Of a stretch of 33,349 nt of DNA, positions 22,713 through 30,776 are shown one piece after another. Source of the DNA: Akkermansiaceae bacterium. GTDB lineage: Bacteria; Verrucomicrobiota; Verrucomicrobiia; Verrucomicrobiales; Akkermansiaceae. Below the pieces are notes generated by a model. That model was not told the origin of the DNA. It did no database searches and saw nothing but the letters and a program-made list of their open reading frames with translations. The stretch spans positions 1 to 33,349 of the forward strand of contig JAFMDE010000006.1 of assembly GCA_017857425.1 (NCBI GenBank), given 5' to 3'. Numbering within the stretch: position 1 is the stretch's first letter; each line of letters begins with the position of its first letter. The position numbers and the translations under genes are program-made.

Positions 22713-23306
22713 CTATCTATTAATCTGGCTCTCCACTAGCCGGAATTTCTTGTGATAATAACCTCCATTATGCTGCTTGCAGCATTGATAACAGCCCGCA
22801 TAGCGTTTCATTTTCCTCACACGTTCGATTGCCTCTTCGCATGCTGGACACGAGTAGCGCCATTTGCGTGTGATCTCTCTAGTCGGAAGGGGCAGGTTGT
22901 GGGTAGCACGTTCATTGGGAATACCAAGGTCATGGCAGGCTTGGCGCCACTCACTACCGTGAGCCTTGATTCTTTTTCGCCCCACTCTGGCATAAGCTAC
23001 CAAATGAGCCAGCTCATGCAGCATGGTACTGCGCACCTCGTCTGAAGAGAACTCGATAAGCCTTGGGTTGAGCTCTATTCTTCCCTCAGGCCAAAAGGCG
23101 CGCCCAGCCGTGCTGCGCATTCTTTGATTCCATACGACGCTCAGCTTGCCAGCTAAATCCTTCAGTCCTAAATCTCGGGCAAGCCCTGCGCATGCCAGCG
23201 TCAACTCGGCATCAATGCCACTTTGGGTGAGAGCTACAGGTTTATCCACCGGATGGTTTGTTTCCACTGATGGAAAGCGAAGCTCCAACTGTCCTCCCGA
23301 ATGCAT
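22713..23306 (-). CDS. SprT-like zinc metalloprotein
   Basis: 197-residue protein of the SprT/Spartan-like family, putative zinc metallopeptidases; eukaryotic Spartan removes DNA-protein crosslinks, while the role of bacterial members is poorly known. The HELAH zinc motif is at 97-101, followed by HGSEW (116-120), matching the HExxH...HGxxW pattern. A C-terminal zinc ribbon has Cys153, Cys156, Cys172 and Cys175. A residual strand GRIELNPRLIEFSS precedes the active site as in the family. It starts 24 bases after the UbiA-like gene on the same strand, so the two are probably co-transcribed. Confidence 0.82.
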   Translation of the reverse strand: MHSGGQLELRFPSVETNHPVDKPVALTQSGIDAELTLACAGLARDLGLKDLAGKLSVVWNQRMRSTAGRAFWPEGRIELNPRLIEFSSDEVRSTMLHELAHLVAYARVGRKRIKAHGSEWRQACHDLGIPNERATHNLPLPTREITRKWRYSCPACEEAIERVRKMKRYAGCYQCCKQHNGGYYHKKFRLVESQINR

Positions 23307-23330
23307 GTGAAAAACCTTAACTGACGATAC

Positions 23331-24260
23331 TCATGCCACCAAGAAAATTGGTATCGGAACCAACAGAGCAACATCAGCAAGCACCCTTAGCGAGTTCATC
23401 GAAAAATGTTCCCGATAATGATTGATCGCTTGCAAAACCGCGGCGGAAACCATCACCGAATAAAAAAACGGCTTCGTGTATTGATCCGCAAACATCGAGG
23501 CAAACAACAGCGAGCCGCCCGCTAAAATGATCAACCCTAATGTTAAGTTCTGCTCGTGTGCGCTTGCCACCTCCTCATCCTGTGTGGCACTCGCCCTCTC
23601 CCATAAGTCAATAGCGGTAATATTGAGCATGCACAAAAGCCCAAACACCCATATTTCACGGCTTTCGTAAAAAATAACAATGATCGTGCTGATCACCATC
23701 TTCAAAAAATTCCACCCCGCATCCAACGCCCCCGTATGATTAAAGGCGTAAACAATGTCATTCAAGTCCGTCACCAATAACGAGGCATTTGCGGCATTGA
23801 CGGGAATCGCTATCCCCATGGCAAAAACCATCCCCGCCAGCAGATTTTTAACATAGGGGATCTTTCCTGTCTGAAAGGATGCCAACAAAAAATAAAACAC
23901 ACACAGCACTGCTGCCACCAGACCCGCAGACAACATCGAGCGGGACAAAACAAACAAGGATTCATAGATGCAAACGGCAGCGACAATAACTACCCCCAGA
24001 AGCATTGGCCAGCGCCAGCGCCAGTGGAAAATGTGACGGGGCGAAGATTGACGTTGTTCAGGCCGAAGCCAGCTATCAATCAGCCGGTCTAATACATAAA
24101 CACACCAAATAGCACCCGGCAGCACAAACCATGCTGCGGTTTGCATGTAATCTACTCTCAATGACCGAACCAGCATCCACATCCAGGCCAAACCAACAAG
24201 CGGAGCATCCAAGCTCAGCAAATTGGGCAGCAGCCATAGTGGGTTACGGCGGTTATTCAT
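23331..24260 (-). CDS. Multipass membrane protein, UbiA-like prenyltransferase fold (tentative)
   Basis: 309-residue protein with about eight or nine membrane helices. The N-terminal LPNLLSLDAPLVGLAW and the first loop VYVLDRLIDSW, a DxxxD arrangement, resemble the UbiA superfamily; GKIPYVKNLLAG and a later acidic loop with DLWERASATQDEE are in the expected places. The canonical NDxxDxxxD motif is incomplete, so activity and substrate are uncertain. If active it would join a prenyl chain to an aromatic or other acceptor in the membrane. The His-rich lipoprotein gene and a terminator lie upstream; the SprT-like gene follows after 24 bases. Confidence 0.5.
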   Translation of the reverse strand: MNNRRNPLWLLPNLLSLDAPLVGLAWMWMLVRSLRVDYMQTAAWFVLPGAIWCVYVLDRLIDSWLRPEQRQSSPRHIFHWRWRWPMLLGVVIVAAVCIYESLFVLSRSMLSAGLVAAVLCVFYFLLASFQTGKIPYVKNLLAGMVFAMGIAIPVNAANASLLVTDLNDIVYAFNHTGALDAGWNFLKMVISTIIVIFYESREIWVFGLLCMLNITAIDLWERASATQDEEVASAHEQNLTLGLIILAGGSLLFASMFADQYTKPFFYSVMVSAAVLQAINHYREHFSMNSLRVLADVALLVPIPIFLVA

Positions 24261-24316
24261 GAGATCATCAGCCTTTGGCAGGTTTTCGCCCTATATAAAA
24301 TTGAGTGAACACCCAC

Positions 24317-24341
24317 AAAAGAAAAACGCCACAGAGGCGTT
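24317..24341 (-). terminator. Intrinsic terminator after the small lipoprotein gene
   Basis: On the - strand AACGCC (24341-24336), loop TCTGT, GGCGTT (24330-24325), then TTTCTTTT. This is the cleanest intrinsic terminator in the window. It sits 6 bases after the lipoprotein stop and separates that gene from the UbiA-like gene. Confidence 0.75.
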
Positions 24342-24347
24342 GTAATC

Positions 24348-24533
24348 TCAGTGATCGTGCCCCTCATGCGAGGAATCATGATCTTCATGATCATCCTTTT
24401 TTTCTGGCTTAGGGAAGAGGTTTTTTGTGCCGTCTTTGGCACCCTCTGAGCTGTCCTCCCAGCTGTGACGTTCACAGGAAACAAAGGAGAATACACTGGC
24501 TGCGACGAGCATACTAAAAATGAACTGTTTCAT
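24348..24533 (-). CDS. Small His/Asp-rich lipoprotein
   Basis: 61-residue protein. The start MKQFIFSMLVAA leads into a hydrophobic segment and a lipobox-like FVSC, so it is probably lipidated at Cys20 and anchored in a membrane facing the periplasm. The short mature part is very polar and ends in an acidic, histidine-rich tail (DDHEDHDSSHEGHDH) that could bind metal ions such as zinc, nickel or copper. The open frame extends 9 codons further upstream, but the ATG at 24533 gives a proper signal peptide. No Shine-Dalgarno sequence. A clear terminator directly after the stop supports it as a real gene. Function unknown. Confidence 0.6.
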   Translation of the reverse strand: MKQFIFSMLVAASVFSFVSCERHSWEDSSEGAKDGTKNLFPKPEKKDDHEDHDSSHEGHDH

Positions 24534-24668
24534 AACAGGGAGGTGAATAACGTATCCCACAGGGAAAGCAAGACGTCATTATGAGGTAATTTTCTCTCTT
24601 GCGTCTTGCAACCCAGCCATCCCTAGAACACTTTAGAGACCAACAACCACTTAACCACTTCCAAAACC

Positions 24669-25718
24669 ATGTTCATTCCCTCTTTTCCATCCGTATTAGC
24701 CCTTTTTGAAAAAGGTCCCTTTGCCGTCATCTTTGGTGCAGCAGCAATCATTGCTTTCCTTATATTCTTCACCATCCTGATCAAATTCTTCGGCATCTGG
24801 CTTCAAGCGCGCACAGCCGGCGCTCCCGTAAGCTTGCTCAACCTCGTCTTCATGCGCTTCCGCAAGGTTCCCCCTGCGCTCATCGTTAACAGCCGCATCA
24901 CCGCCGTAAAAGCCGGGCTCCCTTTCACCACTGACCAGCTCGAGGCCCACTACCTCTCTGGAGGAGACATCACCCATGTAGTACTCGCCATGATTGCCGC
25001 TGACAAAGCGGGCATCTCACTGAGCTACGATCGCGCTTGCGCCATCGACCTCGCCACCAAGGACACTGGCAAAACAGTACTGGAAGCGGTGCGCACCTCG
25101 ATTAACCCGAAAGTCATCGACTGCCCCAACCCCGCTATGGGAACTACCAAGATCACCGCCGTCGCCAAAGACGGTATCGCCGTTAACGCCCGCGCCCGGG
25201 TCACCGTAAGAACCAACCTAGACCGCTTTGTCGGTGGTGCTACTGAGGAAACCATCATCGCCCGCGTCGGCGAGGGTATCGTCACCTCCGTTGGCTCCGC
25301 AAGCTCCTACAAACACGTTCTAGAAAATCCCGATAACATCTCCAAACTCGTTTTGGAAAAAGGCGTCGACGCCTCCACCGCTTTTGAGATTCTCTCCATC
25401 GATATTGCCGATGTAGATGTTGCCGACAACATCGGTGCTCGCCTCCAGGCAGAGCAGGCTGAGGCGGACAAACAAGTTGCCCAGGCCAAGGCCGAGATGC
25501 GCCGTGCAGCCGCCGTCGCCGTCGAGCAAGAGATGAGCGCCAGAACCCAAGAGATGCGCGCCAAGGTTGTCGAAGCCGAGTCGGAAATCCCACTCGCCAT
25601 CGCCGAAGCCTTCCGCAGTGGCAACCTCGGCATCATGGACTTTGTCAAATATCAGAACGTCAACGCAGACACCAAGATGCGTGACTCGATTGCAGGCAAC
25701 GATGACGAAGGTCATTGA
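24669..25718 (+). CDS. floA: Flotillin-like protein FloA
   Basis: 349-residue membrane-microdomain scaffold protein of the YqfA/FloA type. It has an N-terminal hydrophobic anchor (about 18-45), an SPFH-like domain and a helical, Ala/Glu-rich coiled-coil region (about 255-315, [19 protein letters not shown]). Typical FloA segments are visible: [52 protein letters not shown] and MDFVKYQN. In other bacteria it organises membrane fluidity and wall synthesis. An 8-bp tandem repeat AACCACTT (24645-24660) lies just before the start in place of a Shine-Dalgarno sequence. The Pro-rich membrane protein follows after 51 bases. Confidence 0.93.
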   Translation: MFIPSFPSVLALFEKGPFAVIFGAAAIIAFLIFFTILIKFFGIWLQARTAGAPVSLLNLVFMRFRKVPPALIVNSRITAVKAGLPFTTDQLEAHYLSGGDITHVVLAMIAADKAGISLSYDRACAIDLATKDTGKTVLEAVRTSINPKVIDCPNPAMGTTKITAVAKDGIAVNARARVTVRTNLDRFVGGATEETIIARVGEGIVTSVGSASSYKHVLENPDNISKLVLEKGVDASTAFEILSIDIADVDVADNIGARLQAEQAEADKQVAQAKAEMRRAAAVAVEQEMSARTQEMRAKVVEAESEIPLAIAEAFRSGNLGIMDFVKYQNVNADTKMRDSIAGNDDEGH

Positions 25719-25769
25719 TAAGTAGCCCTGCGCACGGATCCACATCCTCAATCTCCTCATTACCAAGTC

Positions 25770-26345
25770 ATGCCTGATATCGACGGCCGCGTCATCCTCC
25801 TGATTCTCTTTGTAGTAATCAGTGCGGTCAAATGGCTGATTGAAAAAATTCAGACTAAGGATCAGGCGGCCGAGCAAGAGGAACCACCGGACAACCTCGA
25901 AACACTCTATGATGAATATAGAGATGAGATTCGACAACGTCAAACCGAGCTACAGAGAAGACAAGCCGCCCAGACGCCACCGCCAATTCCAGTTCAAACT
26001 CCGGCTCAAGCTCCAGCTCGTGCCCCCGCCCGACCCCCTGCCAGCCCCCCCATGGCGGCCCCTGCTCCTCCTGCCTATGCTCAGCGCCAAAGCACTCCTA
26101 TCAGCGCCCCTATTAGCACTCCTGCCAGCAAGGCCCAACCAGCCCCCTCCTTCAAACCGAGGATGACCACGGTCTCCGCAGAGCAAAAAGCAGCAGCCTC
26201 ACGTTTCGAACAACTGTCCTCTGGCAAGAGCAAGCCGAGCCCACAAAGTTACGTGCGCACCTTACTCTCTAACCCACAGTCCACTCGTCAGGCGATCATC
26301 CTTACTGAAATCCTCGGCAAGCCGAAGTCACTTCAGAGCAGGTAA
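25770..26345 (+). CDS. Pro-rich single-pass membrane protein next to floA
   Basis: 191-residue protein with an N-terminal membrane helix (about 6-25, VILLILFVVISAVKWLI), a charged helix (about 28-70) and a long Pro/Ala/Gln-rich disordered stretch (about 71-130). A small conserved-looking C-terminus follows: YVRTLLSNPQSTRQAIILTEILGKP. Endings of the form RQAIxLxEILGxP recur, as I recall, in short membrane proteins of Planctomycetes, Verrucomicrobia and Chlamydiae; this needs a search. Function unknown. Its place after floA suggests a microdomain partner. The high C content is explained by the Pro codons. Confidence 0.75.
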   Translation: MPDIDGRVILLILFVVISAVKWLIEKIQTKDQAAEQEEPPDNLETLYDEYRDEIRQRQTELQRRQAAQTPPPIPVQTPAQAPARAPARPPASPPMAAPAPPAYAQRQSTPISAPISTPASKAQPAPSFKPRMTTVSAEQKAAASRFEQLSSGKSKPSPQSYVRTLLSNPQSTRQAIILTEILGKPKSLQSR

Positions 26346-26412
26346 TTTTATAGTGGCATAATACTCGCCTGATAACAGTCGATTCTGGACAGTCTTCGTT
26401 TTTGTGGACAAA

Positions 26413-27525
26413 ATGTTTTCCATGTTACGCCTCATGGATCGCTACATCGGCAAGCAAATTGCTGCCGCTACGGTCTTTGGTGTCATCGTCCTCAGCGTCT
26501 TGCTGGTGATGGGCAACCTGTTTAAAGAACTGCGCCCATTACTCGTCGAGGAACACGCATCGCCAGCACTCGTGCTTCGCTTCATTTTTAGCGTGCTGCC
26601 ATTCTCACTCATTTACACCATCCCGTGGGGGTTCTTAGTTGCCGTCCTCTTGGTATTTGGCCGGCTATCTGCGGAAAATGAGCTCGTAAGCATGCGCATG
26701 GCAGGTCTTAGCCTACTGAGAGTCGCCATGCCCGTCTACGCCATTGCAGCCATGCTGTGCGGTCTCTGCTTGTGGCTCAATATCAGCATGGCACCGAAGG
26801 CGAAGGACGAGATGAAATTCGTCCTGTATGAAGCCGTCAAAGCAAACCCGAATGCCATGCTTGACCCAGGCGTTGTGCAAACTCGATTTCAGGACCAAAA
26901 AATCTTTGTTGAAGGACGTCAGGGCAACGTGCTCCAGGGCATGCATCTCTACGCACTCGACCAAGAAAATGAAACCGGATTTCCAACAGCGAGTGTCTAC
27001 GCCCGAGAAGCCAAGCTGAAAATCATTGAGGAATCCAAGCAAATCCGGCTTCACCTGACAGACGCCTACATGGAAGTACGTAGCCCTAGTGGCAAACGTG
27101 AGCTTGCCTTCATCGGCGAGCAGGAGCCACTACTTTTTGATTTCGCCGCCGACCGCAAGAAAAAGCAAAAAGCCAGTATCATGACAAATGTTCAGATACG
27201 TCAGGCACTTGCAGAAACGTCCGACATGGATGACTCGAAGCGTTATGGATTCAATAATGAGATTCATCGCCGCTACGCATTCTCAATGGCATGCCTAGCC
27301 CTTTCCATGGTCGCTGTTCCTCTCGGCATTCAGGCTAGACGAAAAGAGACTTCCACAGGGCTTGCCATCAGCATCCTCGTTGGACTTTGCTACTTTCTCT
27401 TTTTTATGGTCGCTGATTCATTTGAGAAAAAACCAGGCAACACCGCACTGCTACTCTATTGGTTGCCTAATGTTACATGCCTCGCACTTGGCATTATCTT
27501 ATTCATCAAAGCCCGCAGAAAATAA
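26413..27525 (+). CDS. LptF/LptG-family permease
   Basis: 370-residue inner-membrane subunit of the lipopolysaccharide export ABC transporter (YjgP/YjgQ family), which with LptB extracts LPS and passes it to LptC/LptA. It has membrane helices near 15-37, 60-85, 100-125 and three more after about 295, flanking a large periplasmic beta-jellyroll domain (about 130-280). The RLSAENELVSMRMAGLS motif in the coupling region is diagnostic. I cannot tell LptF from LptG. The frame is open from a GTG at 26404, but the ATG at 26413 is preferred; 26422 is also possible. SulP follows after 6 bases. Confidence 0.85.
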   Translation: MFSMLRLMDRYIGKQIAAATVFGVIVLSVLLVMGNLFKELRPLLVEEHASPALVLRFIFSVLPFSLIYTIPWGFLVAVLLVFGRLSAENELVSMRMAGLSLLRVAMPVYAIAAMLCGLCLWLNISMAPKAKDEMKFVLYEAVKANPNAMLDPGVVQTRFQDQKIFVEGRQGNVLQGMHLYALDQENETGFPTASVYAREAKLKIIEESKQIRLHLTDAYMEVRSPSGKRELAFIGEQEPLLFDFAADRKKKQKASIMTNVQIRQALAETSDMDDSKRYGFNNEIHRRYAFSMACLALSMVAVPLGIQARRKETSTGLAISILVGLCYFLFFMVADSFEKKPGNTALLLYWLPNVTCLALGIILFIKARRK

Positions 27526-27531
27526 CCAAGC

Positions 27532-29388
27532 ATGATACGTTTTTTCAAAGTGACACTGCGTAAGGTCAAACGCGAAACACTCAGAATTGCTCGCGGCAAT
27601 GGACTTGACTGGTTTCCGATTCGGAAAACCCTATCAGCATACAACAGCGATAAATTCAGCTACGACATCAAGGCTGCGCTCAATGTCGCACTACTCGCCC
27701 TCCCCCAAGGTATGGCTTATGCTGCAATCGCAGACCTGCCCATCTACTATGGCATTATCTGCTCCTCCTTAGCAGCCATCGTCGCCCCCATCTTCTCAAG
27801 CTCGCGACACACCATCCTCGGCCCCACCAATGCCACCTCCTTCATGGTGTTCAGTTTCTTTGCCGTGTCAGCGGGAACCCTCGAGAAATCCCCTGAGGCA
27901 TACATGCCTCTACTCGTCATCATGGTTGGCATCATGTCCGTTCTCGGTGCCCTTTTTAAAGTTGCCGACCTACTCCAATACGTCAGCCGCAGCGTGCTCG
28001 TTGGCTACATTACAGGAGCCGCCCTGCTCATCCTTACCAATCAGCTCAAGCACCTGCTAGGCATTGCAGAGGCCATGAACGACGGCTATGCCGCCAGCAC
28101 CTTCTTTAGCATTGCTGAGAAGATGGCTGGCCTCTGGCAAAGTTACCAACTCCAGCCCGTCATCCTCGGTGGAGCCACCCTGCTTCTTTACCTCATCCTT
28201 CAGAAAAAAATACCCGCACTGCCCAACTTCGCCATCAGCCTAACCATCTCGGCCCTCGCCGGCTGGATGCTGCGTATGTGGGTTCCTGGCTTTGAATCCC
28301 TAGAGACCTTCAGCGCCTTTGAGCTTGATGCCCTCTCCCCCGCCATACCTAACTTTAACTGGAATGATATTTCCGCGCTCATGGCCGTCGCCTTTGCCAT
28401 CGCATTCCTCGCCTCCTTAGAGAACACCGTCATGTCGAAATCACTCGCCAGTCGCTCAGGAGGCCAGACCGACGTCAACCAAGACATGTTATCGGTAGGC
28501 ATGGCCAACATTGCCACCTCACTCGTTGCAGCCATGCCCGCCTCGGGTTCACTGACCCGCTCAGCGCTCAACTACGAGTCACACTCTAAGTCCCGTCTCT
28601 CATCGATATTTTGCGGCATCCTCTGCCTCTTGGGATTCTTCGCCCTGGTGAAGCTTCCCATTGTTGAGAACATCCCCAAAACCTCTCTGGCGGCACTCGT
28701 CATCGGCATCGCCATCTCACTCTTCAACTGGAAAAATATCCGCATCTGCCTGCGTTCAACCCCCGATGACGCACTCGTTATCATCACCACCTTTGCGGCT
28801 ACCTTACTGACACGTCTTGATTACGCCATTTTTATAGGTGTTGGCCTCTCTATCTCCCTCTTCCTGCGCAAAGCCTCCAAACCTCACCTCGTCGAATATG
28901 AAATGAGTGACGACGGTGACTTACGCGAGCTCAACAAAAAAGATAAACGCCAAATCCCCTCCATCTCAATCGTGCACGTTGAGGGTGACCTCTTCTTTGG
29001 TGCCGCCGACCTCTTCCGCACACAGGTTCAGCAAACCATCGCAAACGAAAACCTCAAGGTCATTATTCTCCGGCTCAAGAACGCGCGTCACCTTGATGCT
29101 ACCAGCGTGTTAGCACTCGACGACCTGATCAAGCATACCCGCAAAAAAGGAGTTCACGTACTGATTTCAGGTGCCACCCGTGAGGTCTATGAAGTGCTGA
29201 AAAAATCCGGCGTCTTAGAAACCCTACAAAAAGGCTGTGACCGCACCCAGGGCGAGACAAACCTGTTCATGTACTTCAGTGAAAACCCAAACATCTCCAC
29301 CCGAGATGCTCTGATTAGAGCCCAAGAACTTCTTGGCACTAAAGAAGCCGACATCAAAATCTTCTTTGATAAAAACAAAGAGAAATAA
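27532..29388 (+). CDS. SulP-family anion transporter with STAS domain
   Basis: 618-residue inner-membrane transporter of the SLC26/SulP family, which moves sulfate, bicarbonate or other anions. A cytoplasmic N-terminus (1-40) leads to the family segment KAALNVALLALPQGMAYAAIADLP, with about 12-14 helices to about residue 445. MPASGSLTRSALN matches the family signature. A C-terminal STAS domain (about 470-600) contains VEGDLFFGAADLF and ILRLKNARHLDATSVLAL. The substrate cannot be assigned; sulfate would suit the MetY pathway and bicarbonate is equally possible. It begins 6 bases after the LptF/LptG gene, so it is probably co-transcribed. Confidence 0.9.
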   Translation: MIRFFKVTLRKVKRETLRIARGNGLDWFPIRKTLSAYNSDKFSYDIKAALNVALLALPQGMAYAAIADLPIYYGIICSSLAAIVAPIFSSSRHTILGPTNATSFMVFSFFAVSAGTLEKSPEAYMPLLVIMVGIMSVLGALFKVADLLQYVSRSVLVGYITGAALLILTNQLKHLLGIAEAMNDGYAASTFFSIAEKMAGLWQSYQLQPVILGGATLLLYLILQKKIPALPNFAISLTISALAGWMLRMWVPGFESLETFSAFELDALSPAIPNFNWNDISALMAVAFAIAFLASLENTVMSKSLASRSGGQTDVNQDMLSVGMANIATSLVAAMPASGSLTRSALNYESHSKSRLSSIFCGILCLLGFFALVKLPIVENIPKTSLAALVIGIAISLFNWKNIRICLRSTPDDALVIITTFAATLLTRLDYAIFIGVGLSISLFLRKASKPHLVEYEMSDDGDLRELNKKDKRQIPSISIVHVEGDLFFGAADLFRTQVQQTIANENLKVIILRLKNARHLDATSVLALDDLIKHTRKKGVHVLISGATREVYEVLKKSGVLETLQKGCDRTQGETNLFMYFSENPNISTRDALIRAQELLGTKEADIKIFFDKNKEK

Positions 29389-29426
29389 GCAGGGACTGGA
29401 CATGCCGCCGCCCACGCCTGCACAGG

Positions 29427-30776
29427 CTACTTACCAATACAAAAGCTGCTGAAGATCTCACCGAGTAACTCCTCAGTATCGATCCTTCCGGCAATCTCCC
29501 CGATCGCCTCCATCGCATCGCGCAGCTCGATAGAGACAAACTCTGCCCCCATGCCCTCCTGCAATGTTGCTTGAGCGGAAGCAAGAGCCGCCTGAGCACG
29601 TTTCAGGCATGCCTGGTGCCGAGCATTAATCGCCACCGCGTGGCCACCCCACTCACCCGTGCCCATCGATAGCTCAGCCGCAATCACATTGCTGAGTTCA
29701 TCAAGACCTTCTCCCGCCATGCAAGAGATGCGCACACCTTGCTGCTCCGCCCAGTCTGCATGCTCCCTCAGGTCTGATTTATTAATCACTAAAAGATGGT
29801 GCCTGCCTCTTAGCTCATCATCACCTAAGCGATGTACTAGCGGCTGCGTTCCATCAACCACCTCCAAAATAAGATCTGCCGTTTCAACTTGATCACGTGT
29901 CCTTTGCACCCCTTGAGCCTCCACCACATCCTCAGACTCACGCATACCCGCAGTATCGATCAGACGCACCGGGATGCCCTGCAGATTAACCACCTCCTCG
30001 ACGGTATCGCGAGTCGTACCCTCAATATCACTGACAATGGCACGCTCGTATCCCAGTAGCTTATTGAGCAAGCTCGACTTGCCTGCATTGGGTGCGCCAA
30101 AAATCACCGTCCTGACCCCTTCCCGTAAAATTCTCCCCTGCTCCGCAGTTTGCAATAACCTGCTAATGCTATCAGCCACCGCACCCAAGCGCCCGAGCAA
30201 AGCCGCGCCGGTATCCGTATCGATATCCTCCTCTGGAAAATCAATGTATGCCTCCACATGGGCCGCTATACCGAGGATCTCCTCACGTATCGCTTCCGAT
30301 TCATCGCCCAGAGTGCCCTGCAGCTGTTCGTGTGCAGCGCGCAGCGCCAGATCTGTCTGAGCAGAGATCAAATCCATCACCGCCTCCGCCTGTGTCAGAT
30401 CCATCTTGCCATTCATGAATGCCCGCTGACTAAACTCGCCGGCACCAGCTGGCTCAATGCCTACATCAAGCAAGCCCTGTAGCACACGCCGCATCACCAG
30501 CACGCCACCATGACACGCTATCTCCACCGTATCTTCACCTGTATAACTCCTCGGACCGTGAAAGCAGGTGATCAACACCTCATCAACAGTCTCGCCAGCA
30601 GCATCCACAATCCTCGTGAGCTTAGCGTAGCGCTCCGCAAATTGACCGGCATCCTGGCCCTTGGGAAGACAATCACTAACACGTGAAAAAGCCTCCGGTC
30701 CACTGACACGAATCATGCCTACCGCACCCATACCAGGGGGGGATGCAATGGCCGCCACCGTTGTTTCCACCACCAT
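29427..30776 (-). CDS. mnmE: tRNA modification GTPase MnmE
   Basis: Cytoplasmic GTPase that with MnmG places the (carboxymethyl)aminomethyl group on U34 of certain tRNAs. The 449-residue protein has an N-terminal folate-binding domain (IASPPGMGAVGMIRVSG), a helical domain and an inserted G domain. The G domain holds GAPNAGKSS (227-235), DIEGTTRD, DTAGMRE (274-280) and NKSD. The C-terminal FCIGK carries the invariant Cys. The start ATG overlaps the stop of the upstream zinc-ribbon gene by one base (TAATG), suggesting translational coupling. It converges with the SulP gene across a 38-base gap. Confidence 0.96.
   Translation of the reverse strand: MVVETTVAAIASPPGMGAVGMIRVSGPEAFSRVSDCLPKGQDAGQFAERYAKLTRIVDAAGETVDEVLITCFHGPRSYTGEDTVEIACHGGVLVMRRVLQGLLDVGIEPAGAGEFSQRAFMNGKMDLTQAEAVMDLISAQTDLALRAAHEQLQGTLGDESEAIREEILGIAAHVEAYIDFPEEDIDTDTGAALLGRLGAVADSISRLLQTAEQGRILREGVRTVIFGAPNAGKSSLLNKLLGYERAIVSDIEGTTRDTVEEVVNLQGIPVRLIDTAGMRESEDVVEAQGVQRTRDQVETADLILEVVDGTQPLVHRLGDDELRGRHHLLVINKSDLREHADWAEQQGVRISCMAGEGLDELSNVIAAELSMGTGEWGGHAVAINARHQACLKRAQAALASAQATLQEGMGAEFVSIELRDAMEAIGEIAGRIDTEELLGEIFSSFCIGK

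Noticed and set aside
24257-24496. 79-codon frame overlapping the lipoprotein gene
   Set aside because: It lacks a signal peptide or domain and runs through the terminator after the lipoprotein gene.
25320-25943. Open reading frame of 207 codons antisense to floA
   Set aside because: Shadow of floA and its neighbour; its composition mirrors the complementary genes.
29389-29426. Terminator between the SulP gene and mnmE (GCCT-GCAC-AGGC)
   Set aside because: The stem is only 4 pairs and there is no T-run on either strand.
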